Source of the DNA: Undibacterium piscinae
GTDB taxonomy: Bacteria; Pseudomonadota; Gammaproteobacteria; Burkholderiales; Burkholderiaceae_D
Length of the DNA: 64,000 nucleotides
Direction of reading: 5' to 3'
Assembly: GCA_003970805.2 (NCBI GenBank)
Contig: CP051152.1
Location: 2,790,001-2,854,000 of the forward strand
In this document: piece by piece, positions 1-9,961 of the stretch
Position numbering within the stretch: the stretch's first letter is position 1
Layout: every line of letters starts with the position of its first letter
Notes under the pieces: model-generated
Database searches by the model: none
The model's input: the letters and a program-made list of their open reading frames with translations, nothing else
What the model was told of the DNA's origin: nothing
Position numbers and translations under genes: made by a program

Positions 1-1
1 A

Positions 2-169
2 ACATGTAAGCCGGGCTTAAACTATAGTACTACGCCATTATTAGAGCTAAATCGCTTCTTAGATGGTGAGAATATTTCTGCAATTGAATTTGAAGCTGAA
101 CTCTCTGGTTTTTCTGAAATATTACGCCGCGTAAGAGGAATTTTTAGCTCGAACAGTATACCGGGTTGA
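2..169 (+). CDS. C-terminal end of an unrecognised protein (cut by window edge)
   Basis: An open frame enters from the left edge and ends at TGA 167-169, giving about 55 residues of ordinary protein composition (LNRFLDGENISAIEFEAEL is typical, ending in SIPG). I do not recognise the family and no domain can be named from so short a piece. It overlaps by about 25 bases, on the opposite strand, the ruined C-terminus of the sugar transferase at 144-453. So the junction between this gene and the exopolysaccharide locus is probably a rearrangement point. The minus strand of the same stretch does not read as protein. Confidence 0.4.
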   Translation, partial: TCKPGLNYSTTPLLELNRFLDGENISAIEFEAELSGFSEILRRVRGIFSSNSIPG

Positions 170-453
170 GTACCGATAAATTGTGATTCCAGTTATATTT
201 TGTTTCGACTAGATGGCGCGCGATGGGTACATCTCTTGGATGGTTTTCTTTTAATAATTCTGATAAGATTTTTTTGAAACTATCCGCGTCTTTGGCAAGC
301 AGCAGTCCCTCACCTGATGGTTTGACAGGTCCTTTTGCATCGCTCCCATACCCGGCCTCGCAATAGATGATAGGAACGGATCTTATCTCCCTTATTCGGA
401 GGGTAGGGAATACGATGAACCAGCAACAGCAGATCTTCCTTGATTGGCTTCAT
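144..453 (-). pseudogene. XrtA-locus sugar transferase remnant (internal deletion plus frameshift)
   Basis: The start at 453 encodes [20 protein letters not shown] followed by [11 protein letters not shown]. This is the hallmark N-terminus of the PEP-CTERM/XrtA-associated glycosyltransferase family (TIGR03087, normally about 400 residues). After about 31 codons the frame breaks near 365-370. A second frame then continues as [36 protein letters not shown] and ARHLVETKYNWNHNL to a stop at 144-146, which resembles a glycosyltransferase C-terminal helix region. The central roughly 300 residues are missing, so the product cannot work. Its place directly downstream of the FemAB-like gene is the usual one in these loci. 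Assignment of the N-terminus is firm; the C-terminal piece could come from another glycosyltransferase. Confidence 0.7.
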
Positions 454-456
454 GAC

Positions 457-1540
457 TTAACCCAGATTTTTGACGATATGCGGACCGATCAGATTCGCCA
501 GCGCAATAGGCATGCGTTGCCATAACTTAATGAAGAGCTGGTATTTCGGATTGAGCGGATTGTTTTCCGGCAGCTCTGTCGAGGTATGCAGCAGATATTC
601 ATATTCCAGAGGCTCGGCTTCAAATCCCCAGTTTTTCTTGAAATCATAGGCACCGGTACCGAGTTTGCTGCGCCCGAAGTCAAACACCTTGTAGCCGCGC
701 GCACAGGCGCGTCGCATCAATTCCCAATACATGAAGTCATTACCGGCCAGATCCCGGGCGAGCGCAGTGCCACCGCCATAATACGGCAGCACTTCATCCC
801 TGAAATAAAAGCTCATGACACTGGCAATGGTGTTGCCATCCTTAACGATAGTCATGATTTCGCAATCATCAGCAAACACCTGCTTAAGTATGCGGAAAAA
901 CTTTTTCGAAAAAACCGGTGTCCCCAGCCTATGCACGCTGTGGGAGTAGGCGTAAAAAAAACCGCTCTATCCCCACATCAATCTCGCTTTGCAGACCCGC
1001 CTTGATTCCTTTTCTGACCATGGCTCTTTGCTTGCGGGGTATCGCCAGCATATTTGCCTCTTCGTCAGCGTCTATCTCTTTGCGAAAGGTGACATACAGG
1101 TCTTTCGTCATCCAGCTTGGGTTTTGCGCCTTGATATGACGATATTCCAGATGCCCTACATTAAGTTGTTTGGCCAGGGCGATGGCCGCCTCATTGAGGG
1201 CGACCCGCGCTTCCTCATTGAGCGCAACCACACCACCGTAGACGCAAAACGGCAAGGAGCTCAGCGAATGTCCGAATAACACGCTGTTGATTTCGGCCAG
1301 CGGCAAGACGCCGACAATTTCACCATCAAGCTCGGCAAAATAAAACCAGGTCTTATGTCCGAAAGAGCGCTGTATCACGCTCTGCCAACCAGCGCGATGA
1401 AAAAAACTGGCCGCTGGGCAAGCCATGACAAATGCGTCCCAGCGCGCCTCATCTTGCGCTTGCATCAGACGAATTACGGGTTTGCTGTTGCCAGCCAAAA
1501 CACCCGGCTGAGCTTGAAATGCGTCAATAATCGATGTCAT
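457..1540 (-). pseudogene. FemAB-like XrtA/PEP-CTERM-associated protein, frameshifted
   Basis: Two adjoining frames (929-1540 and 457-936) together give a full-length member of the FemAB-related, PEP-CTERM-associated family (TIGR03019, GNAT fold, about 350 residues). The N-terminal half has the fold's ASFFHRAGWQSVI segment. The C-terminal half has MSFYFRDEVLPYYGGG and ARGYKVFDFGRSKLGTGAYD, the conserved acyl-transfer core. The break lies in a run of eight A at 954-961. With seven A the reading would be ERFFYAYSHSVHRLGTPVF, which restores the family sequence, so this is a single-base insertion or a sequencing error. The start ATG overlaps the deacetylase stop (ATGA at 1537-1540), so it belongs to the same operon. 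In characterised loci the role is thought to be modification linked to exopolysaccharide assembly. Confidence 0.85.
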
Positions 1541-2415
1541 TTATTCTTCAAAAAAATTCTATCCATGCGATCCCATTGAAAATCGCGCATTAATGCCTTG
1601 AGCCTATTTTCCGTACGGTTCAGATTCACGTAATGACGGAAACGGGTTTTCATCCCTATATCTGGCTGGCGCGGTTGCTCTGGATCAAGCTCCCACGGAT
1701 GAAAGTAAAAAATACCGGCTTGCTGATCCTGACGATTCACGCGGCTGAGTAACCAGCGCGATAACTGATACGGAAACAAGCGGAAATAACCACCGCCGCC
1801 AGCGGGAAAATTTCTCTGCATGAAACGCAAGGTGGTAATCGGTAACTCCAACAGACCGTCCCTTCCATTCGGATAAAAACTGAATCGCGGTGCATGCGGC
1901 ATGCCGTAATGGTCATGCTTGATCGGGTAGATGCTTGAGCTATATTGATACCCGGCATTCAACAGCACGTCCAAAGCCCAAAGATTATCGCTACCGATAG
2001 AAAAACTTGGGGCGCGATAACCCAATACCGCCTGACCGCCGATTTGCTCGAGTAAGTTCTTACTTCTGCCGACATCGTCGCTAAACTCGGCAAAGCTCTG
2101 TTCGCTGGCACGCAAATGAGAGTAGCCGTGACTGGCCAACTCATGCCCCTCGCTGACAATGCGCTTCACCATTTCCGGATAACGTTCAGCGATCCAACCT
2201 AGGGTAAAAAACGTCGCTTTGACTTCTGCCGCGCTGAGCAATCCCAGTATGCAGTCGACGTTTTTTTCCACGCGGCAAGGCAATGAAGGCCAACTATCCC
2301 TGGAAATATGCGGCGCGAAGGCCGACACCTGAAAATAATCCTCGACGTCGATCGTCATCGCATTGCGTATGACGGCAGGATGGACTGTCTGCGTCTCAAT
2401 CACGGTTTTCAACAT
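1537..2415 (-). CDS. XrtA-system polysaccharide deacetylase
   Basis: A 292-residue NodB-fold deacetylase of the XrtA/PEP-CTERM type (TIGR03006 with C-terminal DUF3473). Visible motifs are the N-terminal MTIDVEDYFQVSAF with the catalytic and metal aspartates, the SHGYSHLR metal-binding histidine motif and GYRAPSFSIG. The C-terminus has the FYFHPWELDPEQPRQPDI signature of DUF3473. It should remove N-acetyl groups from the polysaccharide made by this locus, in or at the periplasm. It starts 5 bases after the wecB stop with AAGGA just upstream, and ends by a 4-base ATGA overlap with the FemAB-like gene, so it is translationally coupled within the operon. Length is normal for the family. Confidence 0.93.
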   Translation of the reverse strand: MLKTVIETQTVHPAVIRNAMTIDVEDYFQVSAFAPHISRDSWPSLPCRVEKNVDCILGLLSAAEVKATFFTLGWIAERYPEMVKRIVSEGHELASHGYSHLRASEQSFAEFSDDVGRSKNLLEQIGGQAVLGYRAPSFSIGSDNLWALDVLLNAGYQYSSSIYPIKHDHYGMPHAPRFSFYPNGRDGLLELPITTLRFMQRNFPAGGGGYFRLFPYQLSRWLLSRVNRQDQQAGIFYFHPWELDPEQPRQPDIGMKTRFRHYVNLNRTENRLKALMRDFQWDRMDRIFLKNK

Positions 2416-2420
2416 AGTCC

Positions 2421-3572
2421 TTACGATGCCCTGGGAATGCCAAACTCGATCGCAATCAAATCGGCAATACGGTTAGATGCACGACCGTCCCAATACTCAG
2501 GGATGCGCCCAGCCTTGCCGCCGGTGCGCATCACATCATCAAAAATCGCCATAATCGCTTGCGGATTCTGACCGGCAATCGTATTGCTGCCTTGCTCGAC
2601 CGTAATCGGTCTCTCGGTATTCTCTCTTAAGGTAATGCATGGGACACCAAGCGCCGTAGTCTCTTCCTGTATTCCGCCGGAATCGGTCAAGACCACTGTG
2701 GCACCCTGCATCAGTCCCAGCATCTCCAGATACCCCATAGGCGGCAACAGCAAAATATTCGGTGTATCGAGCAATTTCTCCAGTCCGAATTTGTGCAACA
2801 TCGATTTGGTACGCGGATGCAATGGAAAAATAACCGGCAGTTGATTGCTGATGCTCACTACCGTGTTGATTAAGCTGGCCAGCACCACTTCATCATCGAC
2901 ATTCGATGGCCGGTGCATGGTCAGCACCGCATATTTGCCATCTTCAGGCAAGAAATCCTCACGACCGGCATCGCTGGCAATTTTCCGGGCAGAGATCGCC
3001 CTGGGAAGATTGTTTTTCAGCGTATCTATCATGACGTTGCCGACAAAATGTATGCGCTGCGCTGCCACACCTTCACGCAATAAATTATCCTTACCGCTAG
3101 GCTCGGTGGTAAACAACATATCTGAAATCTGATCCGTCAAGACACGGTTGATTTCCTCCGGCATGCCACGATCAAAGCTGCGTAATCCCGCTTCCACGTG
3201 AATCACCGGTATGCCTTTTTTGGTCGCTACCAGAGCACAGGCGATGGTCGAATTAACGTCGCCCACCACCAGGATAGCCGTAGGATTTTTCCCTTCCAGG
3301 GCGGCCTCAAAGCGACACATAACCTCAGCGGTCTGGGTCGCATGGGTACCTGAGCCGACCTCAAGATTGATATCGGGAGCGGGTATGCCCAATGCCTGAA
3401 AATACTGCTCATTCATGGCGACGTCATAATGCTGCCCGGTATGCACTAAAGTCACTTCCAGTGCCGGCTTTAACGCATTCAGGGCGGCCATGATAGGCGC
3501 AATTTTCATGAAATTCGGGCGCGCGCCGACGATGCAAATGATGCTATGGCTAGCGTTAACAGGGTATTCCAT
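2421..3572 (-). CDS. wecB: UDP-N-acetylglucosamine 2-epimerase (non-hydrolysing)
   Basis: A 383-residue non-hydrolysing epimerase that interconverts UDP-GlcNAc and UDP-ManNAc, a cytoplasmic precursor step. Family marks include the N-terminal IICIVGARPNFMKIAPI, GTHATQTAEVM, the VVGDVNSTIACALVA segment, HVEAGLRSFDRGMPEEINR, the MHRPSNVD motif and TDSGGIQEETTALGVPC near the C-terminus. Its start overlaps the stop of the upstream ATPase gene (TGATG), which implies coupled translation. WecB homologues are a regular member of XrtA-type exopolysaccharide loci and imply that ManNAc or a derivative is in the polymer. The frame is intact, in contrast to both neighbours on the far sides. Confidence 0.95.
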   Translation of the reverse strand: MEYPVNASHSIICIVGARPNFMKIAPIMAALNALKPALEVTLVHTGQHYDVAMNEQYFQALGIPAPDINLEVGSGTHATQTAEVMCRFEAALEGKNPTAILVVGDVNSTIACALVATKKGIPVIHVEAGLRSFDRGMPEEINRVLTDQISDMLFTTEPSGKDNLLREGVAAQRIHFVGNVMIDTLKNNLPRAISARKIASDAGREDFLPEDGKYAVLTMHRPSNVDDEVVLASLINTVVSISNQLPVIFPLHPRTKSMLHKFGLEKLLDTPNILLLPPMGYLEMLGLMQGATVVLTDSGGIQEETTALGVPCITLRENTERPITVEQGSNTIAGQNPQAIMAIFDDVMRTGGKAGRIPEYWDGRASNRIADLIAIEFGIPRAS

Positions 3573-4616
3573 CAGACGTCCTTCTCGGAAGAATTGCTTA
3601 ATTTTATGGCAGGCAACATTTTCTTTAGCGCATCGATCATGGAGGAAATTGATCTCTCCATTTTACCCAAGCGATCATCAACACTTTCCAGGCTAACCTG
3701 GAACGCTTCTTTCGGTTCGGATACCAGCTCGCCCTTATCGGCCGCTTCTTCCTTATCCAGAAGGAGCGCTTCGGGCGCGGCTATCGGTTTCGACGGCAAT
3801 TCAAATTCTTGCTTGATATCGGTAATTACCTGGAGTACTTCAGCAGCGCCAAATGCATGGTATTCCTCAAGGAAACCCATTAGGAACAAGCGGTCGCACA
3901 GGGAGTTAATCTTGCGGGGAATTCCACCGGTATACTCAAAGATAGCATTGAAGGCATCAGCATCGATAGCCGGGTCATTAACCCAACCTACCGTATGCAA
4001 ACGATGCTCTATATACGCCTGGGTCTCTGACAAATCCAGAGGCCCCAGGTGATAACTGGCGATCACACGCTGCAATAACTGCTGCATATCACCGCTCAAT
4101 AAGGTCCGCCTGAATTCCGGTTGCCCCAACAGGAAAGTCTGTAGCAAAGAGCGGTCTTCAGTCTGAAAATTCGACAGCATGCGCAGTTCTTCCACTGCCC
4201 GCGGGGTCAGATTCTGCGCTTCATCAACCACCAGCAAAGCGCGTTTTCCCTGCTGGTCACTCTGTCTCAAAAACTGTTCGAGCTTGGTCAACAGTGACGC
4301 CTTACTTGAGGAATCATCATGGGTGACGCCAAAGGCAGAAGCCACCAGTTTTAAGATATCGTCCGATCCCACATGGGTATTGACGATTTGCGCGGCAATA
4401 ATTCGTTCGGACTCAAGCGCACAAAACAAATTTCGCATCAAGGTAGTTTTGCCGGCACCCACTTCGCCTGTGATGACAATAAACCCCTCGCCTTGCGCAA
4501 TACCGTATTCCAGATAGGCCATCGCACGCTTGTGTCCTTTGCTGCCAAAGAAAAAAACGTGGGTCCGGCTTTAATCGAAATGGCTTAGCGCTAAAACCAT
4601 AATATGACTCATACAT
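3572..4616 (-). CDS. XrtA-associated AAA ATPase (ExeA-like), N-terminus frameshifted
   Basis: Belongs to the PEP-CTERM/XrtA-associated ATPase family (TIGR03015, related to ExeA/GspA). Walker A is VITGEVGAGKTTLMRNL, Walker B is RALLVVDEAQNL, and the sensor region is LLGQPEFRRTLL. The natural start is 4616, MYESYYGFSAKPFRLKPDPR, the family N-terminus. The frame slips at a run of seven A (4551-4557). With six A the sequence continues FFFGSKGHKRAMAYLEYG into the long frame. If the slip is real, a shorter protein could only start at 4522 and would lack about 30 residues. A low-complexity C-terminal tail of about 70 residues follows the AAA core. It lies 16 bases after the restored stop of the barrel gene, within the operon. 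Confidence 0.88.
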
Positions 4617-4632
4617 CGGTAGTTCGACTCCG

Positions 4633-6197
4633 CTAGAAACCTAGAAATAAATAGAAAGAAATGGCATTCTCATCGTAGTTTCCCAGCGCAAAGTTGGAAT
4701 TCTTATGTTGATGGCGCGCTTCCAGCATAGCCCTTAATTTTGGCTGTAACTGCCGTGAGATTGATGCCCTTAGCGCTGTAGTATTGTCTTTTTCACACCG
4801 CTATTGATTTGATTCGACTTGGTATAAGCTGCACTGGCGCTAAGATTGGTACGTGGCGATAATTGGATATTCCAAAGAGCGTTTACACCGGATTGCCTCA
4901 CATCTCCAGCCGGCCCCGGAAGTGTGGCTCCATTACCATCCAGACTTGAAAGCGCTTCACGCGATGAGTTAAAAATACTCAACACTGCTGTGTTTTTTAT
5001 GCCAGTCAATGCCACCGAGGCCTGTAGAGATTTTTGTAAAAAAACCTGATTGCTAAACGTATTGATCGGCTGAGAAAGCGATGACGGCAAGGCTGAGTCG
5101 CGGATAAAACTATCAACCGTCTGCTGTCGCAAAGCCGGATCAGGTATGCTGGTTTTCCATAGCTGATTGAGGAAATTCGAAGTGCTGATAGTGGCAGGTA
5201 CCAGGAACTGCGCACGCGTGGTCGTAACATCCTCGCTATAGCCCAGACTCCAGATGCTCATGCGCGCACGCTGATTGATGCTTAACGCATGCGTTTTCCC
5301 GTAAAAACGCTGGCCGCTGTTAAAAGTAATATTCGTTCTCTCGGTCGGCGTCCAGACAAAGCCAAGAGTACCAAAATAGCCGGCAGCTTGCGCACCTTGA
5401 TAGCGATAATTATTATCTTCATAGCCGCCGGTACCAGTCAGCTTAAACATAGCAGACAAGGCATAAGCAAGGCTTACGGTGCTCATATTGGTTTTTAAGG
5501 GAGACTGGCGCTCGTAATGGACGTCTTGATGATTGTAAAGCAGCCCCCAGCTCAGCGTCTTGAAGGCAGATCCGCTGTTAATGGAAAAACGTAGATTATC
5601 ACCTTCACTATCCCGGGAAAGCGTTGAATCACTCGACACTGAATCACGTGAATAGCGCAACTCGCCGGTAACATCATTGTTAATTTTATGCCGGAAATAT
5701 GGTGATACCTTATACGTTTTTACTTGGACGCGATTATTTGAGATATTGATATTATTATCTGTCACTGTCCCAAAAGGGCTCAGATTTTGCTGCGAAATAT
5801 TAGCACTACCGTCTAAAAAAAAAAGTTCCTCAATCAAGGCCGCAGTCGCATTGGCATTCAAACGATGATTAGTCTTTGATTCGTAATCAGATCCCGAGTA
5901 AAAAGAATTATCTATCACGTAGCTAGCTTGCAACTTGAGCCTTTGCCCTGTCGCGGCGACTGTTAAACCCGGTGACACCTGAGAAACAAATGCGCTTTGC
6001 GCGGTCTCTTTCGGTGCCAGTTTGATATTATCCGAATAGCTTTCGGTCAGATTTACAATGGGGGTGAATTTCCATTCGGCCGCATTGGCATGGAGCGCCA
6101 ATAAGGAAGAAATTGCGGCCACCGAGACACCGACAAATTTATTGCAGGTCTTGGTATCACAAAATGCGCTTAAACTATTAACCGTAATAGCGACCAT
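4633..6197 (-). CDS. XrtA-locus outer-membrane beta-barrel protein (TIGR03016 type), C-terminus frameshifted
   Basis: A large barrel-like protein of the PEP-CTERM-associated outer-membrane family, about 500 residues. It has a signal peptide ending near LLALHANAAEW, then alternating hydrophobic strands such as YSDNIKLAPKETAQ. I place the start at 6197 (MVAITVNSLSAF) because GGAG lies 6-9 bases upstream. The longer frame to 6239 lacks such a site and runs deep into the kinase gene. The frame stops early at 4770. Adding one A in the five-base run at 4789-4793 restores a typical barrel end (KDNTTALRAS, then LRAMLEARHQHKNSNFALGN) to a stop at 4633. It probably forms or supports the polysaccharide export channel. 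It overlaps the kinase stop by 20 bases. Confidence 0.82.
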
Positions 6198-7131
6198 AGT
6201 AATCTCCGTTTGAGAGCGCATTCGCTTTATTGTAAACAAGATTTACATTTTGACACGATTTCAACTGATTCAATACTTCCTTTACAGCATGTTGCGTAGT
6301 CGATTCGGCCTCAACCACTAATACGATCTGCCCCATCTGGCTGGCAAGTACTCTGGCTTCACTAGTCAATAGCAGCGGTGGTGAATCAAAAATAATCAAG
6401 CGGTCAGGGTAGCGATCGGCGATCTCGCTCAGCAAGGAGATCATACTCTGGCTAGCCAATAATTCAGTAGCGCGATGATGACTGGTGCCAGCGCGTAGCA
6501 GACTAAGTTTATCAATATTGGTTTTCAGCATCGCATCGGCGAGATCCAGATTTTCATCGAGCAAAACATCCATCAACCCAATTTCTGAGGTTTCGCTATC
6601 CGGGCGCAATTGCAAATAGCGTGGCACCGATGGACGGGCCACGTCCGCATCAACCAGCAACACAGTATGATCAAGCTCCATTGCCATGCTGATCGCAAGA
6701 TTGACGGCGCAAAAAGTTTTCCCTTCACCGGGCAAAGAACTGGCTACCATAATCAGGTTACCGTGATGAATCGGCTTACCCTTTTGACCAAATGCTTTTT
6801 CTATCAAAGGGCGCTTAATCAGACGGAACTCTTCTGCAATCGTCGTACGCGCGCCATCCGGCGTCACCATTCCCAACTTATGCAGTTGGGCGATATCAAT
6901 TTCAACCCGTCTTGAATTCGGACGCCCCGACTCTTCAGGCGCGACCTTTTTTTCGATCTGAACAACCGTCTTAGTTTCGTTTTTTGACGAAATCGAAGCC
7001 TCCATCGCAGCCTCGATAATAGGCAAAGGCACCCCATCGATTCTGGCTTCGCTTACATGGCCGTCCGCAGGAAGCGTCATGGCAGCTTTGCCCGGCTCAA
7101 GTCTACCAATTGCTTTTTCAATAATGCTCAC
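6178..7131 (-). CDS. XrtA-associated tyrosine-protein autokinase (BY-kinase)
   Basis: A bacterial tyrosine kinase of the XrtA type (TIGR03018, CpsD/EpsG-like). The Walker A-like motif is ASSLPGEGKTFCAVNLA, Walker A' is VLLVDADVARPSV, Walker B is RLIIFDSPPLL, and a tyrosine cluster YYGRYYG ends the protein. The family usually starts SIIEKAIGRL. A GTG at 7131 immediately precedes that motif and has GGAG six bases upstream, so I prefer it to the ATG at 7152. Autophosphorylation of the tail is known to control polymer length and export together with the chain-length partner, which is encoded just upstream at 7248-8771. It is a cytoplasmic protein acting at the membrane. Confidence 0.92.
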   Translation of the reverse strand: MSIIEKAIGRLEPGKAAMTLPADGHVSEARIDGVPLPIIEAAMEASISSKNETKTVVQIEKKVAPEESGRPNSRRVEIDIAQLHKLGMVTPDGARTTIAEEFRLIKRPLIEKAFGQKGKPIHHGNLIMVASSLPGEGKTFCAVNLAISMAMELDHTVLLVDADVARPSVPRYLQLRPDSETSEIGLMDVLLDENLDLADAMLKTNIDKLSLLRAGTSHHRATELLASQSMISLLSEIADRYPDRLIIFDSPPLLLTSEARVLASQMGQIVLVVEAESTTQHAVKEVLNQLKSCQNVNLVYNKANALSNGDYYGRYYG

Positions 7132-7247
7132 GCTAACTCCAAAATTTGGCACATCTAGGGCTTAAGCGACAACGAATAAGTCACTGAAAACTCACTGCAC
7201 AATCATTCTTTGCGGATAAAAACACCGGCTTTCAGCACCTGTCAGAA

Positions 7248-8771
7248 CTACGACTTAAAATAGATGAAGCTCATCATAGCCACATAAAACGTCAACAGAA
7301 CAAAAGACGAGAGCCCGAATGCAAACATGCTCTTTCGCTGCCGCGCCCTTTCGACATCGGTCCACTTCATGGAAATAGTGCCCAAGATCGGCAAGCCGGT
7401 CGCCTCCAAAAGATCGATATGACTAAGGAAAGTCGGACGTATTTTGCTCATGAACACAGCTCCGGCCAAACCGATTGCCAGTGCGGCTGCAAACACCATA
7501 GAAAACAGACGCAACCTAGGCGGACCAGCCGGAGTAAGCGGAACCGATGGCGGGTCAATCACGCGGAAAGTCATCATCTCCGTTGTGGTATTTAAATCCC
7601 CGGATAATTTTGCCGACTCTCTGCTGGCCACCAGTTTTTCGTAATTTTCCTTATTGATCTGATAGTCGCGATTTAACTGCGACAATTGCGTCTCGATTTG
7701 TGGCGCGGCGGTACTCAAGGCTTGGAGGCGCGCACTGCGTCTGGAATATTCATCCGCGCGTGCATTCATGGAGGCGACCCTCGCCTCTGCCGCCGATAAG
7801 GAAATACGCAATTGCTGAAGCAAGGGGTTAGCGCTGCCAGCATCAGAAACTGGCTTTCTCACTCTAGCCTCGTCAAGCTTGCGTGTTTCCAGCTGAGCAA
7901 TCAAGCGCTTGGTAGAAACGATATCAGGATGTTGCTCCGTATATTGCAGACGTAAAGAATCGAGATTTTTATTTAATGTCTGGATACGATCATCCACTTC
8001 AGGATTCGGCGCGGAAGCTGGGTTTCCGGATTTTAGAGCACCTTCAGCATTCGCAATTTCTCTCCGGATGGCATCCCTGGCCTGGATCGACTCTGACAAC
8101 TCCAGCCGAGCCTGACTTAAGCTGTCACTCATATCAGCCAACTTGCTACCGGAATCGCTACCCGGGCGCGGTAACAAGGACATGTTCTTCAATTTGAAGT
8201 CTTTCAGCGCATTTTCTGCCGCGATCAACTTCTCTTCGTAAATTTTTATTTGTCCATCAATGAATACTACTGCCTTGTTGGAATCCTGCTTCTTATCACC
8301 AAAGCTACCTTCGACAAAAATTGTCAGCAAAGCCTGCACCACATCTTTTGCCAGCTTGGGATTCTCTTCACTATAGGCCAGCGTATAGATATCGTTTTGC
8401 GCCGTACCGCCTATCTTAATTTTTGCGATCAACTCATCGATCATGCGCTCACGGTCCTTGCCGGAATTGGCGCGAATGTCGAGATCTACCATGCGCATCA
8501 CCCGCTCAACATTGGGACGGCTGAGTAAAGTCCGGCTCATGATGGAGACCTGTTGCTCTACGTTGGGAACACTGGTCATACCCGACAACAGCGGCTTAAG
8601 AATACTTTGTGTATCGACAAAAACCCTGGCAGACGCCTGATAATTATCTGGCAATTTATAGACGACAATAAATCCCACAATCGATACTAGCCAGGCGATT
8701 GTCACCGCATACCAACGATATTTCCATCCGCCCCTTAATAGCGACTGCAACTGTGCAAGTAGCTCCTCCAT
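7248..8771 (-). CDS. XrtA-system polysaccharide chain-length determinant (Wzz-like)
   Basis: A 507-residue inner-membrane polysaccharide co-polymerase (TIGR03007 type). It has an N-terminal TM segment (YAVTIAWLVSIVGFIVVY), a long periplasmic coiled-coil part (about residues 150-390, e.g. AAENALKDFKLKNMSLLPR), and the proline-rich motif VIDPPSVPLTPAGPPRLRL before a second TM. An additional C-terminal TM pair ends the protein (SSFVLLTFYVAMMSFIY). It sets chain length and activates the kinase encoded next. It is the first gene of the minus-strand operon. A 95-base gap separates it from the kinase gene. The start at 8771 has GAGAAG about eight bases upstream. Confidence 0.92.
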   Translation of the reverse strand: MEELLAQLQSLLRGGWKYRWYAVTIAWLVSIVGFIVVYKLPDNYQASARVFVDTQSILKPLLSGMTSVPNVEQQVSIMSRTLLSRPNVERVMRMVDLDIRANSGKDRERMIDELIAKIKIGGTAQNDIYTLAYSEENPKLAKDVVQALLTIFVEGSFGDKKQDSNKAVVFIDGQIKIYEEKLIAAENALKDFKLKNMSLLPRPGSDSGSKLADMSDSLSQARLELSESIQARDAIRREIANAEGALKSGNPASAPNPEVDDRIQTLNKNLDSLRLQYTEQHPDIVSTKRLIAQLETRKLDEARVRKPVSDAGSANPLLQQLRISLSAAEARVASMNARADEYSRRSARLQALSTAAPQIETQLSQLNRDYQINKENYEKLVASRESAKLSGDLNTTTEMMTFRVIDPPSVPLTPAGPPRLRLFSMVFAAALAIGLAGAVFMSKIRPTFLSHIDLLEATGLPILGTISMKWTDVERARQRKSMFAFGLSSFVLLTFYVAMMSFIYFKS

Positions 8772-9287
8772 CTTCTCAATTTCTCCGTGTGAGGTAAATC
8801 AAACAGTAGCAATTACTATCGTATCTCTTATTAAAATGCACATTTTTTGCGCATGACATCATATTATGAGAATGTAAAAAAAGCAAGAATTACGCCGCTA
8901 TAATATTAATGAATTTAACACAGATTAATGTTAAATTTATTAATATATTTACATAGAAATTTTCCGTAAAGCTTATGGTATTAATTGATTTTTCGCACTA
9001 TTCTGTAAGCAAGTTTCAAAAAAACCATATAAATATTTCATTAATCTGACAATTTAGTTCTAGAATGTTTTTCAATGATTCGATTTTTTGCAAAAAGAAA
9101 TAGTCGCAATCACTTTTGTATATCCATCTGGTAAGAAACTCCGATTTTATTATTCATTTTTATAAAAATACATATCAAGTAGATAAGTATTTTATATATG
9201 TTAATGGTAATATCTCGATCTCATGCCAACTTGCATTGAATGCTAGATAAAAAGTACATTTAATCATTGCATATAAAAGGAATTAAT
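8772..9287. promoter_or_regulatory. Divergent AT-rich intergenic region between the two exopolysaccharide transcripts
   Basis: About 515 bases with no convincing coding frame, markedly richer in A and T than its surroundings, with many short A and T runs. It must contain the promoters for both the minus-strand operon (starting at 8771) and the plus-strand exporter gene (9288). I could not place -35/-10 elements or a sigma-54 site with confidence. The length and composition would suit binding of a nucleoid-silencing protein or a long regulated leader. This is an inference from position and composition only. Confidence 0.5.
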
Positions 9288-9920
9288 ATGAACACGCTAT
9301 CTAACCAAACTTCGAAATGGCTGGCAGCCTTTGCTGCAATGCTTGTTACTATCGTGATTAGCGGATGTGCGACCAGCAACAATATGCCTGCTCCGGTTAC
9401 CGCACCTCTGGCGGCACACGATTATTTAATCGGACCTGGTGATAGCGTCAACATCGTAGTATGGCGTAATCCCGAAGTATCCTCATTGATCACCGTACGG
9501 CCTGACGGAAAAATCACGACACCTCTGGTGGAAGACGTAGTCGCGATAGGTAAAACATCAACTGAACTGGCGCGTGACATCGAAAAAGCACTGGAAAAAT
9601 TTATCCAGCAACCGGTAGTGACCGTCATCGTCACCGGCTTCATCGGCCCCTACCAGGAACAGATACGTGTCATAGGGCAAGCCGCCAGACCGCAGGCCTT
9701 GCCGTATCGTGAAGGTATGTCGTTGATGGATGTCCTGATCTCGGTTGGCGGCATCACCGAATTTGCCTCGGGCAATAAGGCCAATATCATACGAACCGTA
9801 GATGGAAAACAACAGAAACTGAGCGTACGCCTGAACGATTTGATCAAGGACGGCGATATCTCGGCAAATGTACAGGTAAGGCCGGGCGATATTCTGGTGA
9901 TACCGCAAAGCTTCTTCTAA
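9288..9920 (+). CDS. Polysaccharide export lipoprotein (Wza/EpsD-like, XrtA type)
   Basis: A 210-residue outer-membrane export protein with Poly_export and SLBB-type domains. The start at 9288 is chosen over 9267 because AAAGGA lies 8-13 bases upstream and it begins a lipoprotein signal, KWLAAFAAMLVTIVISGC, with lipobox ISGC. Next comes YLIGPGDSVNIVVWRNPE, the canonical start of the export domain. The C-terminus VQVRPGDILVIPQSFF is the family end. It should form the outer-membrane exit for the polymer assembled by the minus-strand genes. It stands alone on the plus strand, whereas in many related loci it leads the same operon as the chain-length gene. A strong terminator follows at 9962. Confidence 0.92.
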   Translation: MNTLSNQTSKWLAAFAAMLVTIVISGCATSNNMPAPVTAPLAAHDYLIGPGDSVNIVVWRNPEVSSLITVRPDGKITTPLVEDVVAIGKTSTELARDIEKALEKFIQQPVVTVIVTGFIGPYQEQIRVIGQAARPQALPYREGMSLMDVLISVGGITEFASGNKANIIRTVDGKQQKLSVRLNDLIKDGDISANVQVRPGDILVIPQSFF

Positions 9921-9961
9921 GAACCAGCAGCGCATCGCGCTAGGCGTCGCAGCTCACTGAA

